Shown here piece by piece: positions 20,601 to 32,161 of a DNA stretch of 64,000 nt. The stretch's first letter is position 1. Each line of letters begins with the position of its first letter. Made by a program: the position numbers and the translations under genes. The stretch comes from Armillaria gallica (taxonomy: Eukaryota; Basidiomycota; Agaricomycetes; Agaricales; Physalacriaceae), in the NCBI GenBank assembly GCA_037576215.1, contig JBANDB010000003.1:4464001-4528000 (forward strand), in the 5' to 3' direction. The notes beneath the pieces are model-generated. The model worked only from the letters and a program-made list of their open reading frames with translations, did not search any database and was not told the DNA's origin.

Positions 20601-21499
20601 TAAGCAGATGAGTATTTCTTATCTTTATTGACTGAACCTCGTTTTTCATAGAAGAAGAAATTCAAGGATCTGTATCTGCCCAGTGAATGGCCCAACCCTG
20701 CTGTGGTCAGCCCTTCTCATCATTTTTTGAAACCAATATCTGAGTCTTAATTTTAGAGGGACGCATACTATCACCCTATCGTTGACGAGTCTGATGAGCC
20801 ATTTAAATGGGGCCTACCGGATCTTGATGCTCTGCGCGGGTAACTTCTTCTTCTCCGGTACAGATGCATCGGAAACGTTTAACGCTCCCATTGATAGATT
20901 TCTCCACGAAGAGCTCGGATGGCTACAAAGCAAAGTTGATGACTTGCTGGTTCCTATCATCCAAAAAATGGGAAAGCGTGGTCAGGTACGTTGGCCATTT
21001 GGCTAGCAGGATCCATGAGATTTCACATCCGCGTTTACAGGCCGCAGCAATGAATAGACAGGGAAACCTGAACGGATTTTTTGATGTTGCTGCGGGAAGC
21101 GGAACTTTCGCGCCTAGGCGAAGGCAAGCCTATGCCAGTAAACGTTTACAGCAGGTAGTCTCGGATTTTCGGAAGAAGAGAAAGGCTGGTGTCGGTCCTT
21201 CTGGGTCTGTTGATGAAGGATCGGATTCAGGCGTCAGTGAAGAAGATACGCCGGTCAAGAAGAAATCGAAAAGTAGTTCAAAGGGAAAGAAAGGACGTGA
21301 ATCCGCTTCGCATCAGCGCGGACGAGGCCGAGGCCGTGGTCGACCCAGCAGTACGAGGAAGACAGCGGAGCATTCCTCTAGTGAAGACGACGAATTCCGC
21401 GAAGAAGCCGTTATGACAGTTGAAGCACCTCTCTCTGCCCAACTTCGGCCACGCCCCAAGCCAAAGCCTATATACAAGGGTGCACCAGAGTCAATGTAG
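17629..21499 (+). CDS. RAD2: RAD2/XPG structure-specific endonuclease of nucleotide excision repair
   Basis: Ten exons (17629-17681, 17731-17941, 17991-18103, 18155-18859, 18905-20114, 20174-20599, 20652-20705, 20757-20839, 20898-20985, 21041-21499) join exactly to 1133 codons. The XPG N domain starts at once (MGVKSLWNLLTPVGRPV, then AIDSSIWIYQFQ and FVFDGG). A long acidic spacer follows, with a ubiquitin-interacting-motif-like helix (DEQMALAIQRSLAD). The XPG I domain has EAEAQCAELV and DDSDVFLFG, and a helix-hairpin-helix includes LPGVGPVVAMELL. Near the C-terminus QGNLNGFF fits the PCNA-binding PIP consensus. The tail is basic. RAD2 cuts 3' of bulky DNA lesions in the nucleus. The long spacer separates it from FEN1 and EXO1. 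Confidence 0.95.
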
Positions 21500-21614
21500 T
21501 TAAAATTGATGATAACAATCTCCAAGTATTCTTGATTCAAATGTCAATACAAGCAAAATGCAATTTATGACAAGAACTTTGTCAAGAAAATAAAACTACC
21601 CCAAAATCACTGAG

Positions 21615-21686
21615 TAGCAGCAACTTGTTTCGATCAAGTGACCTCGGGGTTATGGGCCCCGCGCGCTACCACTGCGCCATGCTGCT
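21615..21686 (-). tRNA. initiator tRNA-Met (CAT anticodon)
   Basis: On the minus strand the 7-bp acceptor stem AGCAGCA/TGCTGCT has the A1:U72 pair of eukaryotic initiators. The anticodon stem-loop is CGGGG-CCCATAA-CCCCG. The T arm carries GATCGAAAC, with the initiator-specific A54 and A60 in place of TTC. The D arm is GCGCAGTGGTAGCGC. There is no intron. All of this separates it from elongator tRNA-Met. Confidence 0.95.
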
Positions 21687-21689
21687 CAC

Positions 21690-22007
21690 ACAATACAACT
21701 TTCACACGCTCACTACATTAGCCAGATATGCCAAGTTATAACTCACAAGTCTCAAACAGTTATATATTGATTTCGCAGTGCGGCATTAAACGACAGGAAT
21801 GTGGCTAGTTGGTGAAAAACCCTACCAGGAACGAGGACCGAATAGATACTAAGGCACCCGTGAATGCCAAACGCTGCTCGGGTACTAGAATTTAGTCGGG
21901 CAAGTGGGGGCCAATGTCACCGAATATGAATTTGTGTCGATTCGCATGATCAATTCATCAGCTATCTTTCGTTCGTGGACAAGTACTGTCTCATAGATGT
22001 GCCTATC
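21690..22007. other. intergenic region without recognised features
   Basis: This is AT-rich sequence between the tRNA and the 3' end of the NDUFB8-like gene. I see no reading frame or repeat worth naming. Confidence 0.5.
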
Positions 22008-22578
22008 CTAGTCCACATCACTCTCGTCCTCTACTCTCGCCTGAGAAAAATCATTTGTGAATAACTGCATGCCATATATTGTTAGATAACGAACCTTGTT
22101 TGCATCCAAACCACCGAGCTCAGTCACTAAGCCACCAAATGGATACTCGCGGCGAATGGCGGGCATCTCTGGTGTCAGGGCGTATTTCACAAGGAAGCCG
22201 AAAGAGACGAAGGAGATTACTGCGTAGGTGAAGTGGCGCAGGGCGATATGCGGCGCGATGGTGGGAATGTCTGGACCCCACATGGAGTACAGCTCATCTT
22301 GTTCATGCACCTACATAGCAAAATGAACACGAGATGGAAAAAAAAAGTCGAAGAAAATGAAGACATACGGGGTCACCGAAGTTGCGCCGCGTTAGTGGAT
22401 CCTGCCAGCCTGTTGCAGGAAGATACTGTCGCGAAACATTGGGAACTTTCGGGTAGTCGTCATCGGTCTCTGGGTCCTTGGCTGCTTCAGTAGCATATGC
22501 CCTCGACCTTACAGCGAATGCTGCAGCAGGCCTTGCGGTAGAGGCGACGCGGGCGGCGCGCCTGGCAATGAGTGACAT
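22008..22578 (-). CDS. NADH:ubiquinone oxidoreductase (complex I) subunit, NDUFB8/ASHI family
   Basis: Three exons (22369-22578, 22095-22310, 22008-22040) give 152 aa. The N-terminus (MSLIARRAARVASTARPAAA) is an Arg- and Ala-rich mitochondrial presequence. The mature part has YPKVPNVSRQYLPATGWQDP and DELYSMWGPDIPTIAP, followed by one transmembrane helix (FTYAVISFVSFGFLVKYAL), which matches the accessory membrane-arm subunit NDUFB8. The family is small and well conserved, so the assignment is firm although no catalytic residues exist. It is divergent from the methyltransferase gene, with 250 bp between the starts. Confidence 0.88.
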
Positions 22579-22828
22579 GGTTTACGGAAAGAATAGGTGG
22601 AACACGGCGCCGTCGGTAGTCGAGGGGAAGGAGCACGTGTTGGTTAATTTCCAAAATGAGATGCTCACATCCGGACCGATTTCGGCGGATTTCCAGAATT
22701 CAGCGGCCATCATGGGTTGACTGAACCGGACGAACCTGTATTTTCGCGACAAGATTTGGCCAAGATCTTGAGATTTGCCTCGGTTATATACTTCCATTCA
22801 TTTCAAACGTTCTTTTTCCCTTCCCCCC

Positions 22829-24766
22829 ATGAATTCAAGTGCGGTCTCCCCCGCCGTCAAGGACGTCGAGGCTCTTCTTCTGAAGGAACGTAGCTGCAGG
22901 CGCAGACCAGGCGACGTGCCCTACCCTCTCGACTACAATATGGAAATGCTGAACTTGTACGGCGCGTCTGTCTTCTCTCAGAATCTAAATGATACTTGCT
23001 TTACAGTGATATATGGGACCATATGTTTTTCGTCAGTTGCTGCAGAAGAAGCATATCTATGCATCAATTTGACAAACCCCCTGCTCTTGTACTTGACTTG
23101 GGGTGTGGGAGCGGTCATTGGGCGATAGAAGCTGCCAAGTACTGGCCCGTGAGTCCGACCCCTCACTTTTGCGCCCGGCGAAGGCTTCATAGTCCTCTTT
23201 TCAGTCCAGTACGATCATTGGGTTCGACCTGAAAGAAATACAACCGAGGCTTTACGAGATAGACAGCCACAAAGATTTGGCTCGTCGTGTCAAGTGGCTA
23301 CATGGCAATCTGTGAGCATTTTTCCGTTGGCGTTAGACCGTTCTGACTTGACGGTAGACTTGACGGGCTACCTTTTCCACCCGACCATTTTGATTTCGTA
23401 CGAGTGGCGCGCATTGGCCTGGGAGTACCCGAGGACGAGGTACGATCATTTTCACTAAACCCATTATTATACTTAACATTCTTGTTCTAGTGGCAGTATG
23501 TCTTGGAGGTATGAATCTAAGGATTGATAATCTTCAATTTTTGCCTAATTATACTGACAGGAAGTCTCACGCGTAATGAAGCCCGGCGCTCCGATCGAAG
23601 TGCGTAGCCTCGTTATTTTGCGATTGTTTGCAAAAGGCTGATTTGCCTGGACTTTAGCTATTAGAGGAAGATTTGATTTTTCCTTGCCCCCGACCTGTTC
23701 GTCCTCGAACACGGCTCGGCATGTCTATAAACACCAATCTTCCGGACGCCTACTCAACTCGTTCCTCAACTACCCTGTCGGCAAGTCCTCGGGATGAAGG
23801 TTCCGACTCTAGCCTGAGCTTGAAGTCGAAATCAACGCTTGAGACCCTCAGGGAGCATCCAACCTCCGGGTCCCACACACCATATTCTTCACAAACTCCC
23901 GACCGTACAAGGCGCATGTCCAACACGTTGTCAACCCTTGTGGATACATCCGAGCCGAGTCCGGACCATTATCATGACCTGGCCGGCCATCCTCAAGATC
24001 ACTCCAAGCTTAAGGCAGCTTGGGAAGCGATGCTTTCGAGGCGATTTTTAGCACCGCAACTCCTTTCGGTTCTTCCATTTTACCTTTCGTCTTGCTTTAC
24101 GGACGTTCAAACACATCCGACGCTTTCCATCGACCTCCCTCCCAATTCCCGATCATCCGCACATGGCACAAGCGGACCAAGAAATGGCCACCCCTTGAGC
24201 TGGATTGACTTGGATTCCCAGTTCGTCTTGAAGTCTACCAAGAATGCCCGGCGATCCAACGAAACGGATGATATCTCGTTTCGATCAAGTATCGCGTCCC
24301 ATGATTCGGTACCTTCATGGGCAGTCATGCATCTTGCTAAAACTGTGCAAACCATTATGGCATGCAAGGAGGCCATCTGGGACGAATACAAACATCTGCA
24401 GCTTGCTCCCGAACTACCTCCTGTAGTGCGGACTCCGAAAGCTTTCCGTACAACTCAGCAAGCGTCCGTCAGGGAAGATTTTGATAGTGCGTGGGCGAAT
24501 TGGCAAAAGTGGGTGTTATTTAGGAATTGCTTTGGAAAGATCCCTGACACAATTCTCTTAGCGATATGATGGATCGCATTGGCATGCGGGACTATCTTGC
24601 CCTCGAACTATCATGGCCAGAACCTGTCGGAGAACGGCCTGATTGGCGGATCTGGAGAGACAACGTCGACATCAAACCTGCGGAAGGAACTAACTCTTCT
24701 AAAGCCTTATCAAGTCCTGACTTGTGCAGGGCATTGAAAGGCTTTGTAGCGTGGAAACCCCGATAA
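22829..24766 (+). CDS. Tam-type class I SAM-dependent methyltransferase
   Basis: The first in-frame ATG is at 22829, and the gene is split by about seven small introns before the last long exons. The SAM-binding glycine motif is VLDLGCGSGHWAIEAA, followed by an acidic loop (IIGFDLKEIQPRL), the PPDHFDFVRVARIGLGVPED segment and the EVSRVMKPGAPIELLEEDL strand typical of this family. A variable Ser/Pro-rich insert (after FPCPRPVRPRTRLG) separates this from a C-terminal helical part ending in LCRALKGFVAWKPR. Similar proteins are abundant in Agaricomycetes; substrates are unknown. Position alone does not tie it to any pathway here. Confidence 0.82.
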
Positions 24767-25219
24767 AATCGACATTGGCCTGATACGGCCTCCTTTGACA
24801 TTTCTCTTTTGCCTCCATTTTCAACATCATCGAGCATTGCTATCTATATTTCATCAGCTATAAAGTATCAATCTGTGGACGGATACATACGGATCCAACT
24901 TGTAAGTACATGGAAGTTCTTGTTCACTGTAATACCCCAAGACCAGGCGTCTGCGTCTTGCGTAGACTGTAATATTACCAATACCATTTACTCAGGATTT
25001 TTTGCATACAAAAGTAGATGTTCAATTATTCAACTCGACACAATTATTTGTTTCCCTTCCCGACGGTTGTGCATACATCGATTGTCAGTGTGAGAACCAA
25101 GTGAGAACGATGACGGCGTCAACATCCTAATACGGTAACCGTTCAAATTCAATTGGTTCCCAGATCTCTCCACGACCTTCATCTTTTTTTCTTCCTGAAC
25201 GAACCCACATAAAATTGCA
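24767..25219. other. intergenic region without recognised features
   Basis: This interval holds the 3' flank of the methyltransferase gene and the promoter of the PA2G4-like gene. I see no gene or repeat. Confidence 0.5.
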
Positions 25220-26781
25220 ATGGCCGAAGAAGAGAAACCCGCTGTTGCTGTTGATGCTACCAAGGCTGCTCCCTCAACAGCGGAGGCTGATCTGACTAAA
25301 TACAAGGTTCGTCGTCAGTGTCACTCGTAAAAGTGAAGAAAAACTGAACTGACATGCTTACTCGCTGCAGACGGCAGCGGATATCGTTCACCAAGTCATG
25401 AAGAAGCTTATCGAGCTCTCTGTCGAAGGAGCTAAAATCATTGATCTCTGTATCGAAGGAGACAAGCTGATTGAGCAAGGCACTGGAGCCGTGTACAACA
25501 AGGCGGTCAAGGGCGTCAAGGTTCCCAAGGGTGTGTCAAGCTCGCGACCGTCTCGTAAAATTTCGCTGAACAACCTTTCCAGGTCTTGCCTTCCCAACTT
25601 GCATATCAGTCAACAATTGTGTTGCTCATTTTTCACCACTGGCGTGAGTTTTTGCTCCCTAGCTTTCCTGCAGATCGCTTTGAGCCTGACGTGTCCTTTG
25701 TGGTCCCGCCTTTGTTTTTCAGCTCGGATCCTCAATCTGAACAGGTCTTGGCCAAAGACGACGTGGTGAAGATCCATGTTGGAGCACACATCGATGGTTT
25801 CGCATCCATCAGTGCTGAGACAATCGTTGTTGGTGCATCGCCCGAAAACCCTGTTACTGGACGCCGGGCGGATGTCATCAAAGCCGCATGGCATGCGGCG
25901 GAAATCGCTATGCGGACTGTCAAAGTTGGGAACAAAAACTGGGCAGTTACGGAAGCCGTTGCAAGTGCCGCTTCGACGTGGGCCTGCAAGCCTGTTGAAG
26001 GTATCTGATGTTCGCTTGATCATACATCGATCCTAATTCCTGATGCCTTATAGGTATGCTGTCCTGTGAACAGAAACAAAATCTCATTGACGGCAAGAAG
26101 CGCATCATCCTCAACCCCAGTGAAGCCCAGAAGCGAGACTTTGAGGCCGTCACGTTCGCTGAGGGCGAAGTGTATGGTATTGACATTCTCATATCCTCGG
26201 GTGAAGATGGCAAGGTTAGTGGATCTATTTTTCTGTTCACCCACAGTGTCTTTAAGGGCGTCGGTGTTACAGGCAAGGATTGAAGAGTCTCGAACGACTC
26301 TCTTCCAGCGCGATTCTGCGATCACGTATCAACTCAAAATGAAAACGTCTCGTGCCGTCTTCTCAGAGGTACAGAAGAAGGCTGGTGCTTTCCCGTTCAA
26401 TGTGCGTGTCCTTGAGGACGAGAAACGCGCCCGGATGGGTTTGCAGGAGGCCGTGCAACACAGTTTGGTCAAGCCATACGAAGTGATGTAAGTCCTTGCC
26501 GAAGTCGCTGGTAGGTAGCTCCCGACCGTTGATTCTTCACCAGCTACACTCCCCCAACTACCTTCGTTGCTGCTTTCCACTTCACGATTGCACTCCTGCC
26601 TGCTGGTCCTTCGCTTATCACCCACCCACCCATCTGGTACAAGCCTGAACTCGTTAAAACGGAGAAAGAACTCGAAGATGAGGAGCTAAAAGCCGTTCTC
26701 GCGCGGAACTTGCGAGAGAACAAGAAGAACAAGAAGAAAAAGGCGAAGGCTGAAGAAGAGGCCGCATCGAAGGAGGAGTGA
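25220..26781 (+). CDS. PA2G4/EBP1-like protein (fission yeast Cdb4 family, inactive M24 peptidase fold)
   Basis: About seven exons translate to roughly 400 aa. After a short acidic start (MAEEEKPAVAVDATKAAPS) comes the pita-bread M24 fold: AADIVHQVMKKLIELSVEGA, GLAFPTCISVNNCVAHFSPL, VVKIHVGAHIDGFASISAET, GMLSCEQKQNLIDGKKRIIL and IDILISSGEDGKARIEESRT. The C-terminus ends in a Lys-rich coil (RENKKNKKKKAKAEEEAASK) as in PA2G4. The family binds the ribosome exit-tunnel region and structured RNA and lacks aminopeptidase activity. The gene is convergent with PCC1; the stops are about 106 bp apart. Confidence 0.92.
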
Positions 26782-26887
26782 TTTTGTGCAACCGGATCAT
26801 TGTCGTAGTATTCTATTGCACCATCATCTTGACAGTTGTAGCACAATGTAGCACATCCGACTGCTTGTCCATTTAACTACCGCATAT

Positions 26888-27288
26888 TCAAGGATATCGG
26901 CTTGATTGTACAGGACGTTTTTCTGCGTCTTCCCCAAACTGTTCTAGTGTGCGAACAACAAGATCGACATTTTCTAAGAAGCCATTGACCGTTAAACGAG
27001 CCAGTCGGACAGTCAGAGTCTCAAATTTTCTAGAAATCGCCGATCAGCGAGATGGTGGTGGGAACGACGGTGACTTACGCAGTCAAAATGTTGCCTTCAA
27101 CGGACAGTGTACGTTTCACTGCCTGAGGCTGCAGTTCTGGGTCGACCTCGATGGTCTGCTTGGCGATCACAGCGTGTTTGGGCGAGACGAATGGTATCTG
27201 CACAGATCTTTGACCACTAAGCTGGTTAAGTACAGAGTGTTAGATAGGACACGCACATTGTATGCCAGTGTTCTGTTGATGAAGTCAT
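26888..27288 (-). CDS. PCC1: Pcc1/LAGE3-type subunit of the KEOPS tRNA t6A complex
   Basis: Three exons (27257-27288, 27079-27216, 26888-27029) give 103 codons in frame, with introns of 40 and 49 nt. The Pcc1 pattern is clear: IPFVSPKHAVIAKQTIEVDP, then LQPQAVKRTLSVEGNIL, then LTVRLARLTVNGFLENVDLV, then RTLEQFGEDA. Length is right for the family. Pcc1 is the dimerising subunit of KEOPS, which makes N6-threonylcarbamoyladenosine on ANN-decoding tRNAs. The first intron boundary is the least certain: an alternative donor four bases downstream (GTGTCC), used with a later acceptor, also keeps frame. Confidence 0.85.
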
Positions 27289-27695
27289 GCTGATGGTAGT
27301 ACAGAACAAAAGGTAGATACCCGATATATTTATTAGCGCGCTGATCTTGTGCGATCACAACGGTAACAAAAGAAAAAATATAGGCGGACGGACACAGTCC
27401 GGTCGTACATATAAAGCATTGAACAATGTACGATTATTACATGAATGAACACAACACCGGCTGTAAGAGTATATAAAGGAGAGGGTGTACCAGGAGATAA
27501 ACGCGACAGGTGAACCAGTTCGATACCGTCACATCTCGGGATATTTGAGCTCCGGAACCAACATTATACCACACACCCTGCAAAGATACCAGCAAAAATA
27601 AAAGGGGGGAAAAAGTAGCACTTAGTGTTACTTGAATAAAAATAGTAGGGGTAAAATAGGTGCAAGGAAGCCTTGGGCAACCAGCGGGGGTATCA
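27289..27695. other. intergenic region without recognised features
   Basis: This interval lies between the PCC1 start and the 3' end of the GPI-anchored protein gene. It contains AT-rich stretches, but no frame, RNA or repeat stood out. Confidence 0.5.
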
Positions 27696-28503
27696 TTATA
27701 GGGACAGGAGGAGGCCCGTGAACGTGGCTCCAAGGATCATAAGGGGTGCAGCAATTTGGCGACTCGCGCCATTTGAGCCCGGACCACTTCCGACGGCTCC
27801 GACGGGTGCAGAGGGACCAGCGGATGTGGCAGACGATGAAGCGGACGTCGACGAGCCCTTGGCATCGGACCCGGGGGCAACGACCAATCTGTTCAACAGT
27901 CAGAACAATCGCAACAAGAAAACAAGCGATGGTAACTAACGTAGTGCCGGAAGCCGTCGAGGAGGTGCTGGAGGCGGTTGCGGAGGCACCGGACGATGAT
28001 GAAGCACCGAGGCAGCTGGCGTCGTTACTTCCCGTGACAGTGATCTGCAGAATAAAAATTTGAAAAATAGAACGGGGTCGGCAGTAGTAAACTGACCACT
28101 CCACTCCAGGCTTCATTGTCATTGCTGTCGACCAAGGACAACTGGATTGAAGTGCCTGCAGGAACAGCCGCAGTAACATTCAATGAATTACCCCAGTTAT
28201 TGGAACCATAATCCTGACTAGAATGGCCATTCATAAATTGTTAAGTCATAGGAGATCCAATGCGTACAGGAAGTCGCCGCAAGGATCCTGAGGGTTCACG
28301 AGCGCGGCGTCAATGGGGAAAGCGGTGGAGTCCCATGCGAAACTGAATAATTCACACTGTCATAACACTTAGCTCAAAACGCCTTGTGATTTGAATGCAA
28401 CAAACCTGAGCGACGGTCGATGGAGCCCAGACAGTGAAATCAGCAAGGACACCGTTGAAGGTGGGGGCAAGAACGAGCGCAAGAGTAAGGAGTGTGGAGA
28501 ACA
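27696..28503 (-). CDS. secreted GPI-anchored Ser-rich protein (Kre9/Knh-like N-domain)
   Basis: The start is the ATG at 28503, opening a cleavable signal peptide (MFSTLLTLALVLAPTFNGVL). About five exons encode roughly 190 aa. The ectodomain begins DFTVWAPSTVAQCELFSFAW and continues with NSLNVTAAVPAGTSIQLSLV and ITVTGSNDASCLG, the beta-sandwich pattern common in small fungal wall proteins related to Kre9/Knh. A Ser/Thr/Ala-rich low-complexity stalk (SSSSGASATASSTSSTASG) follows. The end is a GPI signal: small residues (GSNGAS) and a hydrophobic tail (APLMILGATFTGLLLSL). It is probably a cell-wall or membrane surface protein; function unknown. Confidence 0.82.
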
Positions 28504-28853
28504 TCTTCGCAGAATGTAGGGTAGAGTGGCGGTATAAACAGGAACGGGTAGGAGGACGGTAAGAGGATAAAGGGAAAGGGTCAAGGAAACCAGCAGGCCA
28601 GACGGCAGCCAGCCAAACATGTCCAAATTCTATCACGGCTTTCAACTCCGACGGGCTTGATCACACCAGATCCGTAAGGAACCCTTGGCATTGTTATAGT
28701 GAAACACATTGTGAAAGGAGAAGCCCCTGCTCCGGAGCTCAGCTTTGCTCTACAGCTTCGTTTTCTGACCCTTGAACGAGGCGAGCAAGGTTCTCTTCGA
28801 AATCCTGAAAGCCTCTTAGCAAAGTCGCCATGGGCACCATCAGATGCCAGCAC

Positions 28854-31312
28854 TTACCCAGAGTGTTCAATGGGGGAAGGCGTTTCCTTCAGCCCTTCCA
28901 CAGGCACCCGTGCGTCAAGAGGCACATATGCGCGCTTGGCTGCTCCGACATAGATCTGGGCAACGTCAGCTTCATCGGATGTTACACTCACATGCACGCA
29001 CTTGTCTAGGTCGCCAAATCTTTACCCCTCCTTCTTGGAGCATCATCTAACACTCGCGGATAAGCCCGGATGATTACGATCAGCGACCTGCCTACCTGTC
29101 GCCAGTGGGCCAGCCACCCCACTACTCGTGGCACAGCAAACAGCACGGGAAAAAAGTCCAGGGGGAACCCTGTAACAATAATCAATATCTACGACGATCG
29201 GGGTGCACCATGACATACCCATGGCACGGTAGATCAGCCCACTGCAACGAACATAGTGAGTAGATTTGATTTTCAGATCACGTACATTACGCACCTCCTG
29301 CGGACCAACGTTAATTTATGTGATAAAGTAGATCAGACAAACATACCAAAAATCGACATTCGGGGCTAGCTTTCTTTGAATAAAGTATTCATCTTTCATC
29401 GCCGCCTCGTGGAGTGCCATGGCCGTCTCCAGTAGTTCGTCCTTTCCCGTTCTATATGCCGAACAGACAATCAGCAAATAGAGAACCTCCGGATGTCTAA
29501 TGATGACTCACACTTTGAAGACTTCATCGGCCGTTTTGCGCACGATGAAGGAACGTGGATCAGACTGCATGGAGGGTTGAACATTCCGTTATATGAATGG
29601 GCGGACACGACGCACAGTTTTGTAAACTCTAAACAGACATAAATTAAAGCATGTTCGCGGTAGACGATTCTTGACGAACCTGTGTCCAAAACCTGAAAGC
29701 ACCTTTTCCCGTCTTTTTACTGCCTCCAGGAACGCCGGGACATTGGATGGGCTGAGGGTACACACCGATCAGGACAGAAACGTTGCCAAAGAATGTGCTC
29801 TACCTTCCAATAGATATAAGCATCCGGATAACAGCCTCATTCGCACCACCTAAATCATGATGAGTTGGGAAATGACATCATGAACCTGGCGAGGATACCG
29901 TGCAGTGGTCCACTTTTCGAGTGCGTTAATTTCCGTCATTAGATCGAAGAAGGGCAGGCAAACTCACTACAAAGATGCGCATCCAGCACTTGAAACATGG
30001 TCAAACAAAAAAAGGTGGAGGAAAAGGCTATTAACTCACGCGATGGCAGAGTACGGATCAACCAATGAGCTACCCGTCTGCAAGACCGTCGTCGCTGACG
30101 CGTTTAACTCGTGATCGGCGTGAAGTAAGAACAGAACATCCAAAGCCTTTTCCAGTACGGGGTGCGGAACGTAGTCCTCCTGTCCAAGATGGTCCATTTG
30201 ATACATAAAACTTGCACAAATCTGCGTAAAAATTGCTTGAACGCACAGATTATAGAACTTACGATCCGGTGTAGCTTAGACCAGTAGGTGGCGTCACAAA
30301 CTCACGTCCTTGTCGGACACGATATGCCATGCTAGATGACACATTCGTTATCAAAAGAGAGAAAAAGGTTCTGTATACACGTACGCAGCGAGCGTGGTGG
30401 CCTTCCCTATCAGCCTGTAGATTTGCTTGTCCATCACAGCCAAAGACTCTTTAGAACCTCTTGTAAACAGATTCTGGCCTAAGACGTCATGTCAATCAAC
30501 GGAGATATATTCGACAGGTAGAACGTTACCTCGCAATGATGGATTTGCCTCCTTGTAGTAAGAACCCAGATAGGCTAAACCACTCGTCAAAATAGCCATC
30601 GGGTGCGCATCGTATCTAACCAGCTGTCAGCTGCGACACTTCACGAACAAGGGAAAGGGAGAAAACCTACCGGAAAGAACGGAAAAACTGTTCGGCGTCA
30701 GCGTGGACGACACTGTGGTGCATAACCTCGCTCTCGAAGACATGGAGCTGGGAAGCAGTTGGCAGGGAGCCATAAATCAGCAGGTATGCTATAGATGTAG
30801 TATGATTAGACACGTCAGCTAAAACAGTACTAGGGAAAGCCTTACCTGTTTCCAGATGAGACGAATGGACGGCCAATTCTTCAATCGGATATCCTCTAAG
30901 CTAGAGTGAGAATTATTAGATGGCAAGTATTCACGCCACGGACCTGTAGCGGAGGACTGAGGAGCTTCATTTAGCGCAGAAAAGAGTGATGATGGGAGTA
31001 GAAGACAAACCGCCAGCGTCTCCATCAATATAGGTAATCTGACTGCGCATAACCGCAGTATTTAAAAATCCCTTGTCAGCCACACGCAATCCTTTCTTGG
31101 TTTCATCTTCCTCTCTATCCCCCGCACCTCCGGGAGCAGATATCGCTTTGAAGGCTGTCGCTGGGATGCTGTTGTTGGTAATTCTATGCAGAACGGTGAA
31201 CCTGGAGTATTGACATCATCGCCGACGTGACATACGGAATTTCATATGTCTTTCCTGTACGGTTGTCGCGAACGGTGAGGCTGGCTGTAGAGCCTGAGAG
31301 TGGCTTGCCCAT
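28854..31312 (-). CDS. citrate synthase (no mitochondrial presequence)
   Basis: This gene is broken into more than ten short exons, so no single frame is long. Translated exons in order include [94 protein letters not shown], the signature helix [55 protein letters not shown] and a C-terminus in IEHSG, stop at 28854-28856. The active-site His residues are present. The protein starts directly with the mature-type sequence, so a cytosolic or peroxisomal form, or a 2-methylcitrate synthase, is possible; the C-terminus is not a SKL-type peroxisome signal. Its 5' end is partly duplicated near 33.2 kb. Confidence 0.9.
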
Positions 31313-31855
31313 GATGGTGGTGGATTGAAAGAAGAGAAAGAAGAGGACGCGGTCACAGAATGTACTACCGACTTTATATTGAAGACGCGCCGGCTCAGGG
31401 TATCACATGTGATTGAGCATTCAAATCACCTTCCCCAATGAAAAGTTTCAATTCAACCGGTCGTTTGTCAGTCTGCTGGCAGCCTCCGATTCGATGTGCC
31501 TTCGCATATAGGATGGAGCTTATTTAAGTTACGCGCTTATATATAACCCCGTCAGATGTCGAACCAGAGGAATGGTCGTACATCATTGCAAGTAATGAGA
31601 AACCAAAACAAGCTACCCGTACACTCAGTAAACATATGATTTTGCAAATGCGGTAGGAGCCCATTTTCTTATACTTTTTCCAGTCTTCTCCGTATCTGAA
31701 ATCAGATCAGTAGTGTTCTCAAAAGTTAACGGATCAGACGTACTTTTTCTTGCAATTCTCATCCCGGAGTTAACTGTGGATCAACAATTGGACCAGGGAA
31801 ATACGAAACATAGAAGTATGTACGTGATAGCCGTATCAAACCCTCTGGTAGGCGA
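31271..31855. repeat. direct repeat, copy 1 (citrate synthase 5' end plus ERG24 3'-end remnant)
   Basis: This segment matches 33209-33665 in the same orientation, apart from an internal gap of about 120 bp in copy 2. Here the citrate synthase start is intact (ATG at 31312), while the ERG24-like part (about 31620-31850) is an orphan 3' end cut off from its gene, with a small indel in the terminal codons. Confidence 0.88.
31620..31850 (-). pseudogene. ERG24 3'-end remnant
   Basis: On the minus strand this encodes the end of the sterol reductase ([13 protein letters not shown], an intron, then YGEDW and KYKKM) but diverges before the stop, where the intact gene reads [10 protein letters not shown]. 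It has no upstream exons. It is the counterpart of 33456-33640. Confidence 0.8.
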
Positions 31856-31863
31856 GGTTTCTT

Positions 31864-31986
31864 GGTGTGGGGCATGAGGGCATTGCAGGAAACGAACGAG
31901 CGGACTACCGAGCAAACAGAGGAGCAGAAAGGTCAGCAGGAGACCCGGGCAGAACAAGACTGCAGAATCAGCTCAGGTTGAGATAA
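31864..31986 (+). mobile_element. RNase H-like fragment of a retroelement
   Basis: The frame reads GHEGIAGNERADYRANR and ends at TAA. This is the His-containing C-terminal motif of retroelement RNase H domains (general form GHxGxxGNExAD). Neither the rest of the RNase H domain nor a reverse transcriptase is visible nearby, so only a scrap of a LINE or LTR element remains. Confidence 0.6.
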
Positions 31987-32161
31987 TCAACGTTTCAACG
32001 TTGGTGGTACAAGCGAAAGGACGGCACAATGACGTTAAGTCCTCTGAGCTTAGTCAGCACCTTATGACGCCTCCTCCAATATGTTCCACTGCTTCCCCCG
32101 AACTGAATGACTAAGTAGAATCTTCTTCTGAGACAGCCATTAGCTTAGCTTTTGAGTCTCT

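Noticed and set aside
20840..20863. A 24-nt intron in RAD2 giving DASETFNAPIDRF
   Set aside because: It is too short to splice. A 58-nt intron (20840-20897) keeps frame and restores the conserved LDALRGFLHEELGW.
22775..22828. Earlier start for the methyltransferase
   Set aside because: The codon there is TTG. The first ATG in frame is at 22829.
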